Shown piece by piece: positions 23,096-35,139 of a stretch of DNA of 64,000 nucleotides (position 1 is the stretch's first letter; every line of letters begins with the position of its first letter). The stretch lies in assembly GCA_002007465.1 (NCBI GenBank), contig LNAC01000278.1, positions 1,092,333-1,156,332 of the forward strand, in the 5' to 3' direction. The position numbers were made by a program, and so were the translations under genes. The notes beneath the pieces were generated by a model. It was not told where the DNA came from and searched no databases. It saw only the letters and a program-made list of their open reading frames with translations. The DNA comes from Ailurus styani (taxonomy: Eukaryota; Chordata; Mammalia; Carnivora; Ailuridae).

Positions 23096-24335
23096 TTCTC
23101 AGTACAACACGGATGGCTGAACCCTATCTTACACCACTCACAAAAATTAACTCAAAATGGATTAAAAACTTCAACGTAAGGCCTGAAACCATGAACCTCC
23201 TAGAAGAAAACATAGGGACAAAGCTCCTTAGTCATGAATTTTTGGAAATTTGTACCTAAAGCACAAGCAAAACAAAATAAAAAATAAACAAGTGGGACTA
23301 CATCAAAATATAAAGTTTCTTCACAACAAAAGAAACCATCAGCAAGATAAAAAGAATAGGAAGAAAATTTGCAAACCATGTATCTGATGAGGGGTTAATA
23401 TCCAAAATATATATAGAACTCATACAGTACAACAGCAGGAAAAAACAAAAACAAAAACCCCAAAAATAAAACACCCAAAAAACCAAAAGAAACACAAAAA
23501 ACAAAAACTAAAAAAATGGACAAAGAACCTGAATAGACATTTTCCCAAAGACATACAGATGGCCAACAAATACATGAAAAGATGCGCAACATGGCTAGTC
23601 ATCAGGGAAATGCAAATTAAAACCATGATCAGATCTCCCCTCACACCTGTCAGAATGGCTATCCTCAAAAGACAAGGGATAGCAAATGCTGGTGGGCATG
23701 CGGAGAAGAGGGAGCCCTCGTGCACTGTTGGTGGAAATGTAAATTGGTGTAGCCGCTGTGGAAAGCAGTATGGAGGATTCTCCAAAGATTAAAAAGTAGA
23801 GATACCATATGATCCAGCAATTACACTTCTGGGAATGTATCTAAAGGAAAGCAAAACACTAACTTGAAAAAGATGTCTGCACTCCCCCATGTTCACAGCA
23901 GGATTATTTACAACAGCCAAGACATGGAAACAAATTCTCCATTGACCATTGACCAATAGATGGATAAACAATGAAATATTATTCAGCCATAAAAAAACAA
24001 GAAAATTTTACCATTTGCGATAACAAGCATTATGCTCAGTGGAATAAGTCAGAGAAACACTAATACTGTATGATCTCACATATATGTGAAATCCACACAA
24101 CCACCACCACCAGTATTGTAGAAAAAGAGGTCCGACTTGAGGTTACTTGAGGGTTGTTGGCAGGAGAAGGGGAATTGACAGAAGGTGGTCAAAAGGCACA
24201 GACTCCCAGTGAGAAGACAGAGGCAGCACTAGGTAGGGTGGGATGCATGACAGGCTGACTAGCTAGCACTCCACATGATACACAAGAACACTGTTAAGAG
24301 GGTTGGTCCTAAGAGTTCTCAGCACAAGGGGAAAT
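23096..24335 (+). repeat. L1 3' part (ORF2 C-terminus and 3' UTR), sense
   Basis: The sequence 'acaccactcacaaaaattaa', 'gaacctcctagaagaaaaca' and 'agccaagacatggaaacaaa' is the ORF2 C-terminal coding region of a mammalian L1, followed by its 3' UTR. Stops and small indels show it is dead. A CT-rich tract and a SINEC follow. Confidence 0.88.
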
Positions 24336-24337
24336 TT

Positions 24338-24395
24338 TTTTCCTTTTCCTTTTCCTTTTCCTTTTCCTTTTCTTTTCTTTCTTTCTTTCTTTCTT
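24338..24395. repeat. (TTTTCC)n / (TTTC)n microsatellite
   Basis: Regular ttttcc units turn into tttc units and then a T-run that merges with the tail of the adjacent SINEC. Confidence 0.9.
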
Positions 24396-24586
24396 TTTTT
24401 TTTTTTTTTAAGATTTTATTTGTTTGAGAGACGGAGAGAGAGCAAGCATGAGCAGGGGGAGGGGCAGAGGGAGAAGCAGACTCCCCGCTGAGCAGGGAGT
24501 CTGATGCAGGGCTCAATCCAAGGACCTGGGATCATGACCTGAGCCAAAGGGAGACGCTTAACTTACTGAGACACCCAGGCACTCCA
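24396..24586 (-). repeat. SINEC, minus orientation
   Basis: 'aagattttatttgtttgaga' through 'gagcaggggga' to 'cacccaggcactcc'. Confidence 0.92.
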
Positions 24587-24589
24587 CTT

Positions 24590-27092
24590 CCATATACTCT
24601 TAATCCATATTCATCAATTGTGAAACAGTCATTTTAAAGTAAAGTGTTAACTTTCTCCTTGATAAATATTTTTGAGCTTCTGTGTATGAGATCTTTGATA
24701 TTTGGTTAAATTTAACCAAACATTGTGAATTCGTAATAGGGAACAGTTTTATTTGAAAAATAACACATTGCTCTAACTTGCTACTAAAGCCACATTATAA
24801 ATTGGTTCTGCTTTTTTTTTCCTTTTTGCTTCTTTCAGAGAGGTTTAGATTCATCTATTTCTGCTAAAAAAAAAAAAAGTCTGAAAGAGACTCATTCTGG
24901 TCCTTAATGTATATTTTAATATCCTTTACATCTTTTAGGCTTATTTGTTAGCAGTGGCTAAAGACTTTGGAGTATGGGCAAATTTTAATAGGACAGACTT
25001 CTTTAAGGTAGAAAGTGGAAATTCCATGATATGGAGGAGAATCCTTCCTGCCTTGTTGCTGCTATAGTGTAATTATAAAGACATATTTTACTTTCAGGTG
25101 TTTGCCTACAGGCATTTTAAAGTCATTTTAAAATCACCAAATTATCTTTTATAAAGATCCTTACATGTTTTAGAAGTAATATGATATAAACTGTAAAATT
25201 ATTCTTTATTATTTTTTTGCAGTGGTATAAAAAGCAAAAATAAGGCTTTATTCAAGAAACCATTTTTTAAATTTATAGCTGCTACTCCAATGGTAAACCG
25301 TTGCTGAATGATAGCATGTGCTTCACCAAGTTTATAATCTTGTGTGTTTCACAGCTTGGGCAGCACTAAAGCACTGTGGTTTTATGTGAAGTTTGGTTCA
25401 AACAATTTTAATCTAAACCTCTAAACTTTTTGTATTGTCTTAATTGCTCTTGTTTTTAATATTCTGATTTCTAGAAACAACAGTTTTATGTGGTTGAATT
25501 TTAGCTTTTTTCCAGCTCAACTTAAACTTTTAAAAAAATTATTTAGCACCTCTATCAAAATTGGACTATTAATTTTCCTATCAGTCTAAAGTAACATTTC
25601 CCAAAGTATGTTCTTTGGAATGCCAGCTATGACAGAGGAAATGGTACCTGCTACAAAGCTCTCTCAGAGAGTTTTAATGCGTAAGTTTTATGTTACGTAA
25701 AGATCTTTGAGAAGGTCTTTGATAAAGACCTTTGTTAGCTTTGTTTAACCCAGGTTTTCTCAAATTTATTTGACCATGAACCATTTTTGCTCTATAGCAC
25801 CAGCTAACATTACTTGGCATTATTCCCCTAGTCCCTCATAAAAATCAGATTATTTCTGTATCATGTATCGTATCATTTTTTGTATGTGGAGCTAAGTTTA
25901 AATCATTTAGCGCAGTGTTTTTCAAAATATATTTTACTTACATTTGGGGATATTACTAAACATTCATTGAAAAAAGACTATGTGATCAAGTAAGTTATAT
26001 CTTTTTAGAGATCATAGATATATGGTACTCAGAGATCCTGTACTTATATGATATAATGGTTTTCAAAAAGTAGTAGAGTTCTTTAAATTTTTTCTTTTTT
26101 TGAAGATTTTGTTTATTTGTCAGAGAGACGGAATGCAAGCAGGGGGAGCAGCAGGCAGAGGGAGAAGCAGGCTCCCCACTAAGCAGGGAGCCCCAGGTGG
26201 GACTCGATCCCAGGACCCTGGGATCATGCCGTGAGCTGAAGGCAGCCGCTTAACCAACTGAGCCACCCAGGCATCCTATAAATAAGTTCTTAATGGATAT
26301 TTTTAGAACAGGTAGATATGTAAAATAAATTAAAAACGTGAAAGAGGAGTTGGTCTAGTTGAAGTGTTTCACAGATCTGCAGCCTCTAGAGAACCATTCT
26401 GAGGCTCTGGGGAACCCCGCTAGTCTACTACTCTCTGACTTATGATTTAGTCCTAGTGTCAGCAGATAAGCTCTGTGGGTCCAATCCCACTGCCGTCTGT
26501 TTGGGAAAATTTTATTAAGATGCAGCCAGTCTCATTCTTGGCTGTTTTTCTTCTGCGATCAGAACGGAATAATCAGAACAGAGCCCTTCTGGCCCACAGA
26601 AGCATAAAATATTTACTCTTGACCTTTTACAGCGAGAGTTTGCTGATCTCTCATTAGGATGTCTCTGCCATTAGTTCATACAAATGAGAATCAGGGTATT
26701 AAAATATTTGAAAACAAATACCAGTTTATTTCATCCATAATAACCCATTGCTGGCTCTATAAAGTTGTTAGTTGTTTTAACATCTAAACCCCTTTTGTGG
26801 CAGCTAAGCCTTTTTTTAAATTACCATTTTTTAGGAAGGAAAGAACTAAGGAAATCATTGTTATTTAAATTTGCCACTCAGAGAGTGATTTTCAAGAAGC
26901 CTATTTCAAATGGTCAAATTTCAAAAGTTGGAAACCTGTTTGTGCAAGAAAATGTTTTTCAGCATCTTTTTTTCTTATTGAATCTTTTGAGTCAATAAAA
27001 ACTTCCAAGAGTAATTTTAGAGCTTTACAGGTTTTCTTGGAGTACAATATTGCTTCTTTCGCAACTAATGCATTGCATGTGGTGGTTTGCAG
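24590..27092. other. AT-rich sequence before the ABCD3-like exons
   Basis: I searched it for the earlier ABCD3 exons that would precede the copy at 27093 and did not recognise any. One SINEC lies at 26097-26277. It could be duplicated ABCD3 intron sequence. Confidence 0.5.
26097..26277 (-). repeat. SINEC, minus orientation
   Basis: It runs from 'gaagattttgtttatttgtc' through 'gcagggggagcagcaggcag' to 'gagccacccaggcatcc'. Confidence 0.92.
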
Positions 27093-28848
27093 TGGTATCA
27101 TTGGTCGTAGCAGGAAAGATTTCAAGAGATACTTATTCAACTTCATCACCGCCATGCCTCTCGTAAGTGTAATTCTTTAAAAATCTTTACATAGGGAAAA
27201 AATTGGATCTTCCTAAAATCTTCAGACATTTTTACTTCTTAAGTTTACTTTAAATGGATTTATGGTACTAAGGTACCTATCTCAAGTTTCGTTTTGTAAC
27301 TTACAGCAGAACTTTTCTACGTAAACCTTTATATGAGACAGTAAAAAAGGAATGAGGTTGGGTTCAGTTTCATTGTATACATGTGTGGATGTGTCCATAT
27401 GCGTTGTTTTGTTCTAACCTTTAGGCCAGGGTTTCTGTGATGTTTAGTAGCATCCCACTGGATGGCAGGAGTGCCCCTCCCCCAGTTTGAACAACCCCAG
27501 ATGTCTCCAGGACATTGGCAAGTGTCCTGAGGGGCAGATAGGAGTGGTGGCAAAAGCACCCTGATTGGGAAACATTGCTGCTTTAGGCCATAAACTATTA
27601 TAGTAGCTTGAACCACTGATGTAGTTGAAGTGAAATTGGAATTTAGTATCTGAATTTATTAAAAATAAAGGTCAGTGTTTGGTTAAAATCATAAGTGGTA
27701 TTCTCAGCTTGGTTCTTTATTGCTACTACAAGAATTTTAGTATTATAAATACGGGAGTAAAAAAGAAAAGCTTGATTGTAAACTCCAGCTAATTAGAGAA
27801 TATGTCAGAGATTTAATAAAGCTTGAGGCTACATGTACACGGCTTTTAGACCTTTAGAGAAAGTTGAGATAAGTAGTGTAGAAGTCATTAAGAGATGGAG
27901 ATTCAGTGGACAACCATTGTTTTCTTGAGAAAATGTTTATGTAAATGTGAGTTTGGAACTATGGAAGAATTCATTTCAATGTAATGATGGGAACGAGAAG
28001 TAAAGATGACTCTAGAAATAATCTGGAAATGGTATGAGTTGGTATGAAATTTATAGTATTTTTTTAACAAGTGCAAATAGAATTCATTGTCTAGGGTTGT
28101 AGTGCTTGTAGAAGGAAACAGAAGATACAAACATAAATGTCAGGGCTCCTTTACATTGGATCCAAAGGGGACAGATTTGGCTTTTTTTTGTTGACAAAAG
28201 AAGAATCAAGATGCTTCTCGTAATTAATGATATTAACATATTCTAAAACTGAGTGTCAAGTAGAGTTTTAATATATCAGCATAATAGAGCCAATTGCATT
28301 TGGTTTGGCATGTTCTCTTAGTATCTTTGCACACTCTGAGTAAAACAGAAGCGAATCCTATCAATTTGGATGATCGGTTATAAAAATCATAGGATTTGGG
28401 GACAGAGCCAATGCTAAAACAATAGATTATTATTTAGTAAGTAGAAATGTAGTAAAACCAGTAATATGTGTTTGTTTGTTTCAGATCTCTGTAGTTATTA
28501 ATATTTCTGAAGTTATTAATAACTTCTTGAAGTTTCATTTAAATGAGCTCAAACTGTGCTTTTGAGTAAGACTAACTAAATACCTCTATGAGGACTATCT
28601 CCAATAACTGATAACCTATTTTTTTATTAAAATGTTTACAGAATAGAAATGCTTATGATATTGAGATCTTGAAGTTTTTCTTTTGTATTGGATATGGTTT
28701 TCATGGAAATTGTCTTAGACCCAGAAGCATGTAGGCAAGACCTCAGCAATTTAGACTTTAATCCTCATTTAGAGGATTACATCTGCTTACACAAGATGTA
28801 GAAAAGTTTTGTAACAGTGTGATTGATCTGTATTCAAATCTTAGTAAG
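27093..28848 (+). pseudogene. Partial unprocessed ABCD3 copy (three internal exons with introns)
   Basis: 27093-27162 encodes GIIGRSRKDFKRYLFNFITA plus MPL, very close to the ABCD3 segment after the first membrane helix, and keeps its AG acceptor (tttgcag) and GTAAGT donor. 28485-28604 continues in frame after a tttcag acceptor and contains NNFLKFHLNELKLCF. It then hits an in-frame TGA at 28563-28565, has extra codons near its start and has lost its GT donor (caa|taactg). A third piece ends at 28848 with FCNSVIDLYSNLSK and a gtaagt donor, but its upstream half is not recognisable and the ABCD3 frame has TGATT-type changes near it. Order and strand match ABCD3. It lies downstream of the real ABCD3 end, and introns are kept, so it is a DNA-level partial duplicate rather than a retrocopy. 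I judge it non-functional. Confidence 0.82.
27424..27582 (-). repeat. MER20 fragment
   Basis: 'ccagggtttctgtgatgttt', 'cagatgtctccaggacattg' and the following 'gaaacattgctgc' follow the MER20 consensus in minus orientation. It lies in the intron of the ABCD3-like copy. Confidence 0.7.
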
Positions 28849-30880
28849 GTAAGTTTCTTTATTTTCTTTTTAAAAATTATGTGTTAATTTGTTGAGTTTT
28901 AAAGAGCAAATTTATATAGAATTGATTTGATGGACGTAACAGCATATAACTACTGAGTGCTTTTATAAGAAAATTAGAGTTGTTATAATAGCTTTAACTA
29001 CAGTTATTTAATTTTCTCCCTTGTTTTTGTGAGGTGCTTTGGCCAAGAATGAAGAATTTAGTGTGTCTTATACAGATTTTTCATGAATTTTACAGGGTGA
29101 TTTCAGTAAAAGAACAGAAATTTGAATTTTTTGTCACTTGACCTGTGGACTTGTGGCAGTTGTTAGAAATTGACCATCAGTTTATGTTTCTAGTTCCACA
29201 TCTGTAACACCAGCCTGGACTTCTTCCTGTCCATTTCCATGCTTCAGTATCTCTAATTCTAATAGATCATTTGAGTAATGGTGAAAAAATCTTCACAAGA
29301 TACTAGGTGATTTCAGTTTTCTAATTACTGTTTCCCCCATCCCAGAATATTGCCAGAGCTCTTGGGACTGAGGATAGGCCTTAACCAGGTTTCTTCCTGC
29401 CAGTTTCCTCAGTTCTTATTCGTCTTACTAGCTTATCCCACCACCCTTAACAGCTTTTGCTGTAGTCTCCTCCTTAAATCATCTTCTTTGCCGTTACCTC
29501 CTGCCTTGTCTGGGACATGTATGGGGCACCTGCAGGATCATCTCCCCAGCCTTTCCTCCTCTCTCATCTCAGATGCCCTATTTCCTACCACTGTCCACAT
29601 GGCTGCTCTTGGTTGGGGTGAGAGCTTGTCTCAAAGTGGACCAATGATAGTGTCTTTGTCCCTGGCCACAGTTGATCCAGATACCCAGTCTGAGACAAAG
29701 GAGCTCTACACAGGGGGCTGGGTCACATTGTAAGAAGGGGGATGCTCCCGCTTCAACCATGTGGGTGGAGGGATTCCAGCCTTGACCCTTTCCCCACTCA
29801 TCAGTCCACAGTTGTATGATCACTGTTCAGGGGGCAGATGGAAGTGGGAAAGAGAGGAACGTGGAGTTTCCTGTGGTTCAGGACAGCCTGGTCAGATGGG
29901 ACTAGTGCACAGCCAGCACATGTACAGAGGACATGGCAGCGAGTAGGAGCCTGGTTTCCCGCACCTCCAGCCCAGCCACCTCCGCCTAGCACAAATTTCC
30001 CAGGTGCAGGGAAAGGCTAGCTGGAGGGAAGTGGTGGGACCTGGGGGCAGGAACCGTGGTAGTGGGGGTGGCAGACTGGATGCAGGGAAAAAGCAGATGT
30101 TCCAGGGAATTGCCAAATCACTCGGGATGGTTTCTACAAGCCGGTGGAAAAGGAGCCTAAATTAAAGTTAAATCAAGTGTTAGAAAAGTGAAGAAAGTTA
30201 CACCTGCTGCATCCACGGGCCGTGTCCTGCTGTCTGTACCACTGCAGCACCCCAGGCTCTGGAGTAGGGCACAAGGGCTGGGCGGGAATGGGCTGGGCAG
30301 GCACCCCGGTGCCTGATCTCAGCGGCCTTTTGGGCCTCTTGCTGCCAGGGCAGCCCCTGGGGAATCGGGGTGAAGGTGGAGCACTGGGGAGACTGGGGAA
30401 GGACAGACCCGTGTCAGCTCCCACCTGCCTCTTCCCTGAGGCCTTTGTGGATCTCCACAAAAGACTGTGCCCATTTTCTCTTTGGACTCCCAGAGAGACC
30501 TCCCAGAGAGACCTAGAAAAATCTAGGGAAAAGTATTCCCTGCGCATCTAGTGCAGGGCCAGGGTCCCTGGGCAGCAGGGTGAGAAGTCAGGAAGAAAAG
30601 CCAGGTACAGTGTAGGGGATGGTGAGGCCCGAGAGGAACCTGTGGCACCTAGAATCTGTCTCACACCCCTCTAGCCTTCACACGAGCCTTCACGCCGCCT
30701 GTGGCTTCAGTGTGCCTGTTCACATCTTGGGCACATTTCGCTTTGATTAACTCTAATCAGGAATCGTTCCAACTACCTCCCCCCCTCCCGCCGCCCGCAG
30801 AGTCCTCTTGGAGGATTGAGAACACTACCCCTAAAAACACAATTTATATTTTTTAAAGGATAGCTATGATTGCTGTGAGA
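28849..30880. other. Intergenic DNA
   Basis: I looked for later ABCD3 exons after 28848 and found none. The 29350-30550 part is GC-richer with overlapping open frames on both strands, none resembling a known protein. Confidence 0.5.
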
Positions 30881-31760
30881 AAAATGGAATACAGGGACCC
30901 GACGCGGGAATAGGGAGGCCACCAGCTAGGAGGCTGTTGAAAAAATCCAGTAGGTGATGAGAATGGCTGGAATTAGTGGGGTAGCTGAGGAGGAGGTAAC
31001 TTTTGGAACTGGAGTGTTTTTGTTCTTGGTTTTGTTTTAAGATTTATTTCTTTATTCCGGAGAGAGAGCACTAACATGAGCTAGGAGGGAGGTTGGGGAG
31101 CAGAGAAAGAGTGACAAGAAGACTCCCCGCTGAGCACGGAGCCCAAGGCAGGGCTCCATCCCGTGGAGCCTGAGATCATGACCAGAGCTGGATGCTTAAC
31201 CCACTGAGCCACCCAGGAGTCCCTGGAACTGGGTATTTTAAAGGTAGAGCTGATCCCTTTGCCAATAGATTGAATGGGAGAAGAAAGAGAAGTCAGTGAT
31301 GACACCAAGGGTTTTGGCCTGAGCCAGTGGTGGTGCCATTTCTTGATATGGGAAAGACTGGGGAAGAAACAGGTTTTGGGGTAGGGGGAAATTACAGATT
31401 CTCTTTGGCCATATTAAGATTGAGGTGCCAATCCCACATCCAGGTAGAGATGCTGTGGAAGTAGTTGCGTCTGCCGTGCAACTCTGGAGTGTCGCAAAGA
31501 GCCTGAGGGCTAAGGTATGCACTGGGAGTCATCCACATACAGGTGACATGGGCATACAGCAGGATGGAGCGAGATGAGAGAGCAAGATGATAGAACCATG
31601 GGCTTGGCTATATTTCCCGGAGAGTGATTATTGATAGACAATAGGTTGGACCACTAAGGTGATCCAATATTTATAAGTTGGTGATGGTATCCAAGGAGTA
31701 GGAAGTGAGGACAAAATCCAGATGAGGGCTTCTATCGGGTCAAAGGAAGATTAGTTTTTT
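30881..31760 (+). repeat. Old interspersed repeat, family not named, with SINEC insert
   Basis: 'ttttaaaggtagagctgatc', 'acaccaagggttttggcctg' and 'cacatccaggtagagatgct' belong to the same ancient repeat type suspected at 11225-12260. A SINEC at 31037-31222 interrupts it. Confidence 0.5.
31037..31222 (-). repeat. SINEC, minus orientation
   Basis: It runs from 'ttttaagatttatttcttta' to 'gagccacccaggagtccc'. Confidence 0.92.
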
Positions 31761-31959
31761 AAGGTAGAAAATAATACAGTATGTTTGTGTTCTGCTAGAA
31801 GTCACTGAATGGAAAAGGTGATCTTTCCAGTGCCAGCATTAGGGATTATTTCAGGGCAAAGTCATTGAGTAGTTGAGAGGGCATGAACACGGACGTTTAC
31901 AGTATAAATGACCTTCTTCCTCTCTGTTTATACTCCATGGTCAGTGCTTCCCCGGCATC

Positions 31960-32430
31960 AGTTTGGGTGCTTTTGACTGCAAGTCAAAAAAGTCAAGAAA
32001 ACCTGAGCCGAAAGAAGCTTACTTAGACAATTAGTGGCTTATATCCTGTGAAAAGTCCACGGGCAGGGAGCACTTCAGACAAGGTTTGATCCAGTGGCTT
32101 GATGACAGTTTCTTTCCCTCACTCTGCACTGCTCTCCAGTGTGTTATCTCCAGCAGAGGCTGGCTCCCTTTGTGGTCTCGAGATAACTGCCCACAGCTCT
32201 GGGGACCACAGGTTTCTTCATTATATTCCTCAAGAAAGAGTATGCTCACAGTCCCAGAAAAAGCCCTGAGATTCACCTTTCCTAGACGAGGTTGGGTTCT
32301 GTTCCTAAACCAAAGTGTGCAGTGACAAGGAAGGAATGTACTGAATGGCAAAGCCAGAATCACCTAGATCCCCAGATGAAAAGCAGGGGCTATGGGAAGG
32401 GGAACAAGTGTCCACTATAAGCTTCTGAAT
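31960..32430. repeat. Probable old interspersed repeat, unnamed
   Basis: The wording 'gtggcttatatcctgtgaaa' to 'tccactataagc' has the look of an old DNA transposon or LTR repeat. I cannot name the family. Confidence 0.3.
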
Positions 32431-32702
32431 GAAAGTTACATGGTAACAGTAACAACCGTCAAGAAACCTTTGGAGAAGAAATAACACCTGCTAAATTCTC
32501 ATGTCTTAGAACAAGTAAGAATTGCATTTGGGAATGAGTTTATCTCCTATTTCATGGGCAGGGATATTCCTTTGTTTATTTAAGAGACAGGTACTTCAAT
32601 GATAAGCCATCAGCTGTAACTAGGGTAAAATGTCTTTGGATTTCACAAGTATTGATTTCTTATATGTAAGTCAAACTTAATAATTTAAGATTGTGAAGAT
32701 TT

Positions 32703-32919
32703 TTCTTTTTTTCTTTTTTTTAAAAAGATTTTATTTATTCATTTGACACAGAGAGAGAGATTACAAGTAGGCAGAGAGGCAGGCAGAGAGAGAGGAGAGA
32801 GGAGGAAGCAGACTCCCCGCTGAGCAGAGAGCCCGATGTGGGCCTCGATCCCAGGACCCTGGGATCATGACCCGAGCCGAAGGCAGCGGCTTTAACCCAC
32901 TGAGCCACCCAGGCGCCCG
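32703..32919 (-). repeat. Mustelid-type SINEC, minus orientation
   Basis: It contains 'attacaagtaggcagagagg' and ends 'gagccacccaggcgccc'. The body matches the young SINEC variant common in mustelids. It differs little from the copies at 55610 and 62150. Confidence 0.94.
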
Positions 32920-33995
32920 AAGATCTATTTTCAAAGCCTGAATATTTGTTTACTAACAATTAGCTTTATGATAGTCAAGGGCCAGGATAAGTAATGAAGT
33001 ATAATTTGGCCCACTGGAGGGCAGTAGTTTCTGGATACCAGGCAAAAATTAGTAGTAGGCTTTTCTGCTCCCAGTGCTAGGGACAGTGTTGATTTTAGCA
33101 GCAGCTGTTCAGTCTCAGCGATAAGGACAGGTGGAGAAACCCGAGGGGTGGCAAAAGTGCAATCAGGAAGCCTCCCAATCATTGCAGTGCGGCCTCATCT
33201 GGATCTGGAATGAATTCCTTCCCCGCGAACAGCCAGACACCTCGTTACTACCCAGACAGGCTTTCCCTCTCCCAGTGCTTTCTTTAGTGGGTCCATTCAA
33301 ATTCCTTAGATTATGAGGCCGAGGAATCACATAATGCCGTAATTGTTCCTGGCAGGGAAGGAGCAGCCTGAGGGAAACACGCAGTCAGATGTCCTCTCTG
33401 GGACTTGTTCTACCACCCCTCCCCCCATGCTGCATTAAGCTCTTTGTCCCTGGAGCCCCAAACCAGCAGGAATTCAAGGTAATGGCCAAAGCACACTTAC
33501 AGCAGGACACGCCCTCATGCCGAGCTCTGTTTTGTTGACTGGGCTGTAAAGGCACGCCTTCTTTCTCTGGCACAAGGGAACACTGCCAGGTATGATCTAG
33601 CATCTCGCACACTGATAACCAATTGTTTGGGGGCAAGCAAACCAACAAAATGAACCCAGTACACTGTTTGTCTGTTTTCCTTTACTTCTCCAAAGTCTCT
33701 ACCACTTTTCTCCTTTCAAGCTACCATTTTTCAGGGGACAGAGGTTTGTTTTTCCCACCTTTCCAGAGAATATGATGTTATATCAAACATGTCATGTTTA
33801 GAGTTTTGTTGATAACCCTTGGAATTCTTTGGAGCAAAGGAACAGAGGGACTTGAAATTGATCAACAACTGGACAGTGCCCTGCTTCTTCCCTTATTTTA
33901 ATGCTTGCCCTTGGGTTTGGGTCCTAGAATGAGAACATAATTAAGAAGAGCTGTAGCCAACTCGCAGCCACCAAACTAATGTAAGTGAGAATTCA

Positions 33996-34092
33996 AGATA
34001 GCGGTCGTTGTCGTTGTTGTTTTAAGATACTGTTGTGGTGAGCCACTGAGAATTTTCAGGTCATTTGTTCCTACAGCAGAGCCAACTAGTAC
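33996..34092 (+). repeat. MLT1-type LTR 3' end
   Basis: 'ttgttgttttaagatactgt' to 'cagagccaactagtaca' matches the 3' end of MLT1-type LTRs. It stops about 50 bases before the F3 polyadenylation point. Confidence 0.6.
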
Positions 34093-34139
34093 AAAGTCCA
34101 AATCATAAATAATAAAATGGAAGATACAATAAATACAAT

Positions 34140-35002
34140 AGTCACAATTCCCAGTCACCTTTATTTATATAAAAGTATATTAAATAAATTATCTCAATAT
34201 ATACAAATAAAACAATATTACTTCTATAAATAGAATATCCCCATGTATAAAACCTTTTAGAAAATTATATAAATATATACAATATTCACCATAAAAGCTT
34301 GCAGTACCTTAAATCATCACCTCTACATGGTCTGTATAGTAGTCTTATAAAAATATAGTCAGCTGTCAAGTGCTTAACCCACAGCATTTGAGTCAATTAA
34401 AGTGCTAAACTGTAAGGTGCTTTAGGAATGTACCCCCAAAACAGAAGCCTTCTGCATTTAACACATTCATATACAAGTTTGCCAATTGTTTTGGAACTCC
34501 AAAGAACTCAGAAAAGAAGAAGAACCTAAACACCATATATCACAAAAGAATGTTCTATGTTAGAAAAGTCCACCCAATTTCCATTTCACTCTCCCACATG
34601 ATTTGAAGTCAGCTTCTCAAAAGTTTTCCAAAAATCTATCCAGGATTTTTTTAAGGCTTTTGTTCATTTGTTTTGATTAAGTGATCTGGTTTCATTTGGG
34701 GTGTAGAATATACATTCTAACATATAATATGTGCAAAAGGTACCATAGTGTTAAAATAGGAATTTTAAAGACTTGGAATTGGTTGTACCGTTCGTGACAT
34801 TCCAAAGTGTCTAATGCTGTCGTCAAAACCAGAATGCTAATGGTGAGAACTGGTCAGATCAAGAGCTTTCTCCGAGCCCGAAAGTCTCCATGCTCCAAGG
34901 TACTCATTTGTGTTTCCATATATATATTCTGCTGTCTTACAAGGTCTTGGTGGCAGTGCAGCCTACACTCCGTCGCGGGCAGCAGCTCCCACGGCACGTG
35001 CC
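34140..35002 (-). terminator. F3: F3 3' UTR with AU-rich elements and polyadenylation signal
   Basis: From the TAA at 35003-35005 the 3' UTR runs about 860 bases. The AATAAA (minus strand) is at 34160-34165, followed by GGTGACTGGGAATTG. The last 150 bases are very AT-rich with several ATTTA pentamers, such as in ATTTATTTAA around 34185. AU-rich elements in the F3 3' UTR are known to make the mRNA short-lived; that this holds here is inference. Confidence 0.85.
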
Positions 35003-35139
35003 TTATGCAGCATTGAGCGGGGAGCTCTCCTTCCCGCTCTGCCTCGCACGCACCTTCCTGCACTTGTACAGGGTCACAGACAGGATGATGATGAGGATGA
35101 GGACCACGAGCACCACAATTACAATGATGAGGAGCATTT
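35003..35139 (-). CDS. F3: F3 exon 6: transmembrane helix and cytoplasmic tail
   Basis: The acceptor is tttttcag. The exon gives residues 248-292: a run of I, L and V from M249 to about L271, then YKCRK with the tail cysteine C274 (palmitoylation site in human), and S287-P288, the counterpart of the human phosphorylated Ser-Pro. It ends NAA plus TAA. The tail is more basic (RARQ) than I remember for human. Confidence 0.97.
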
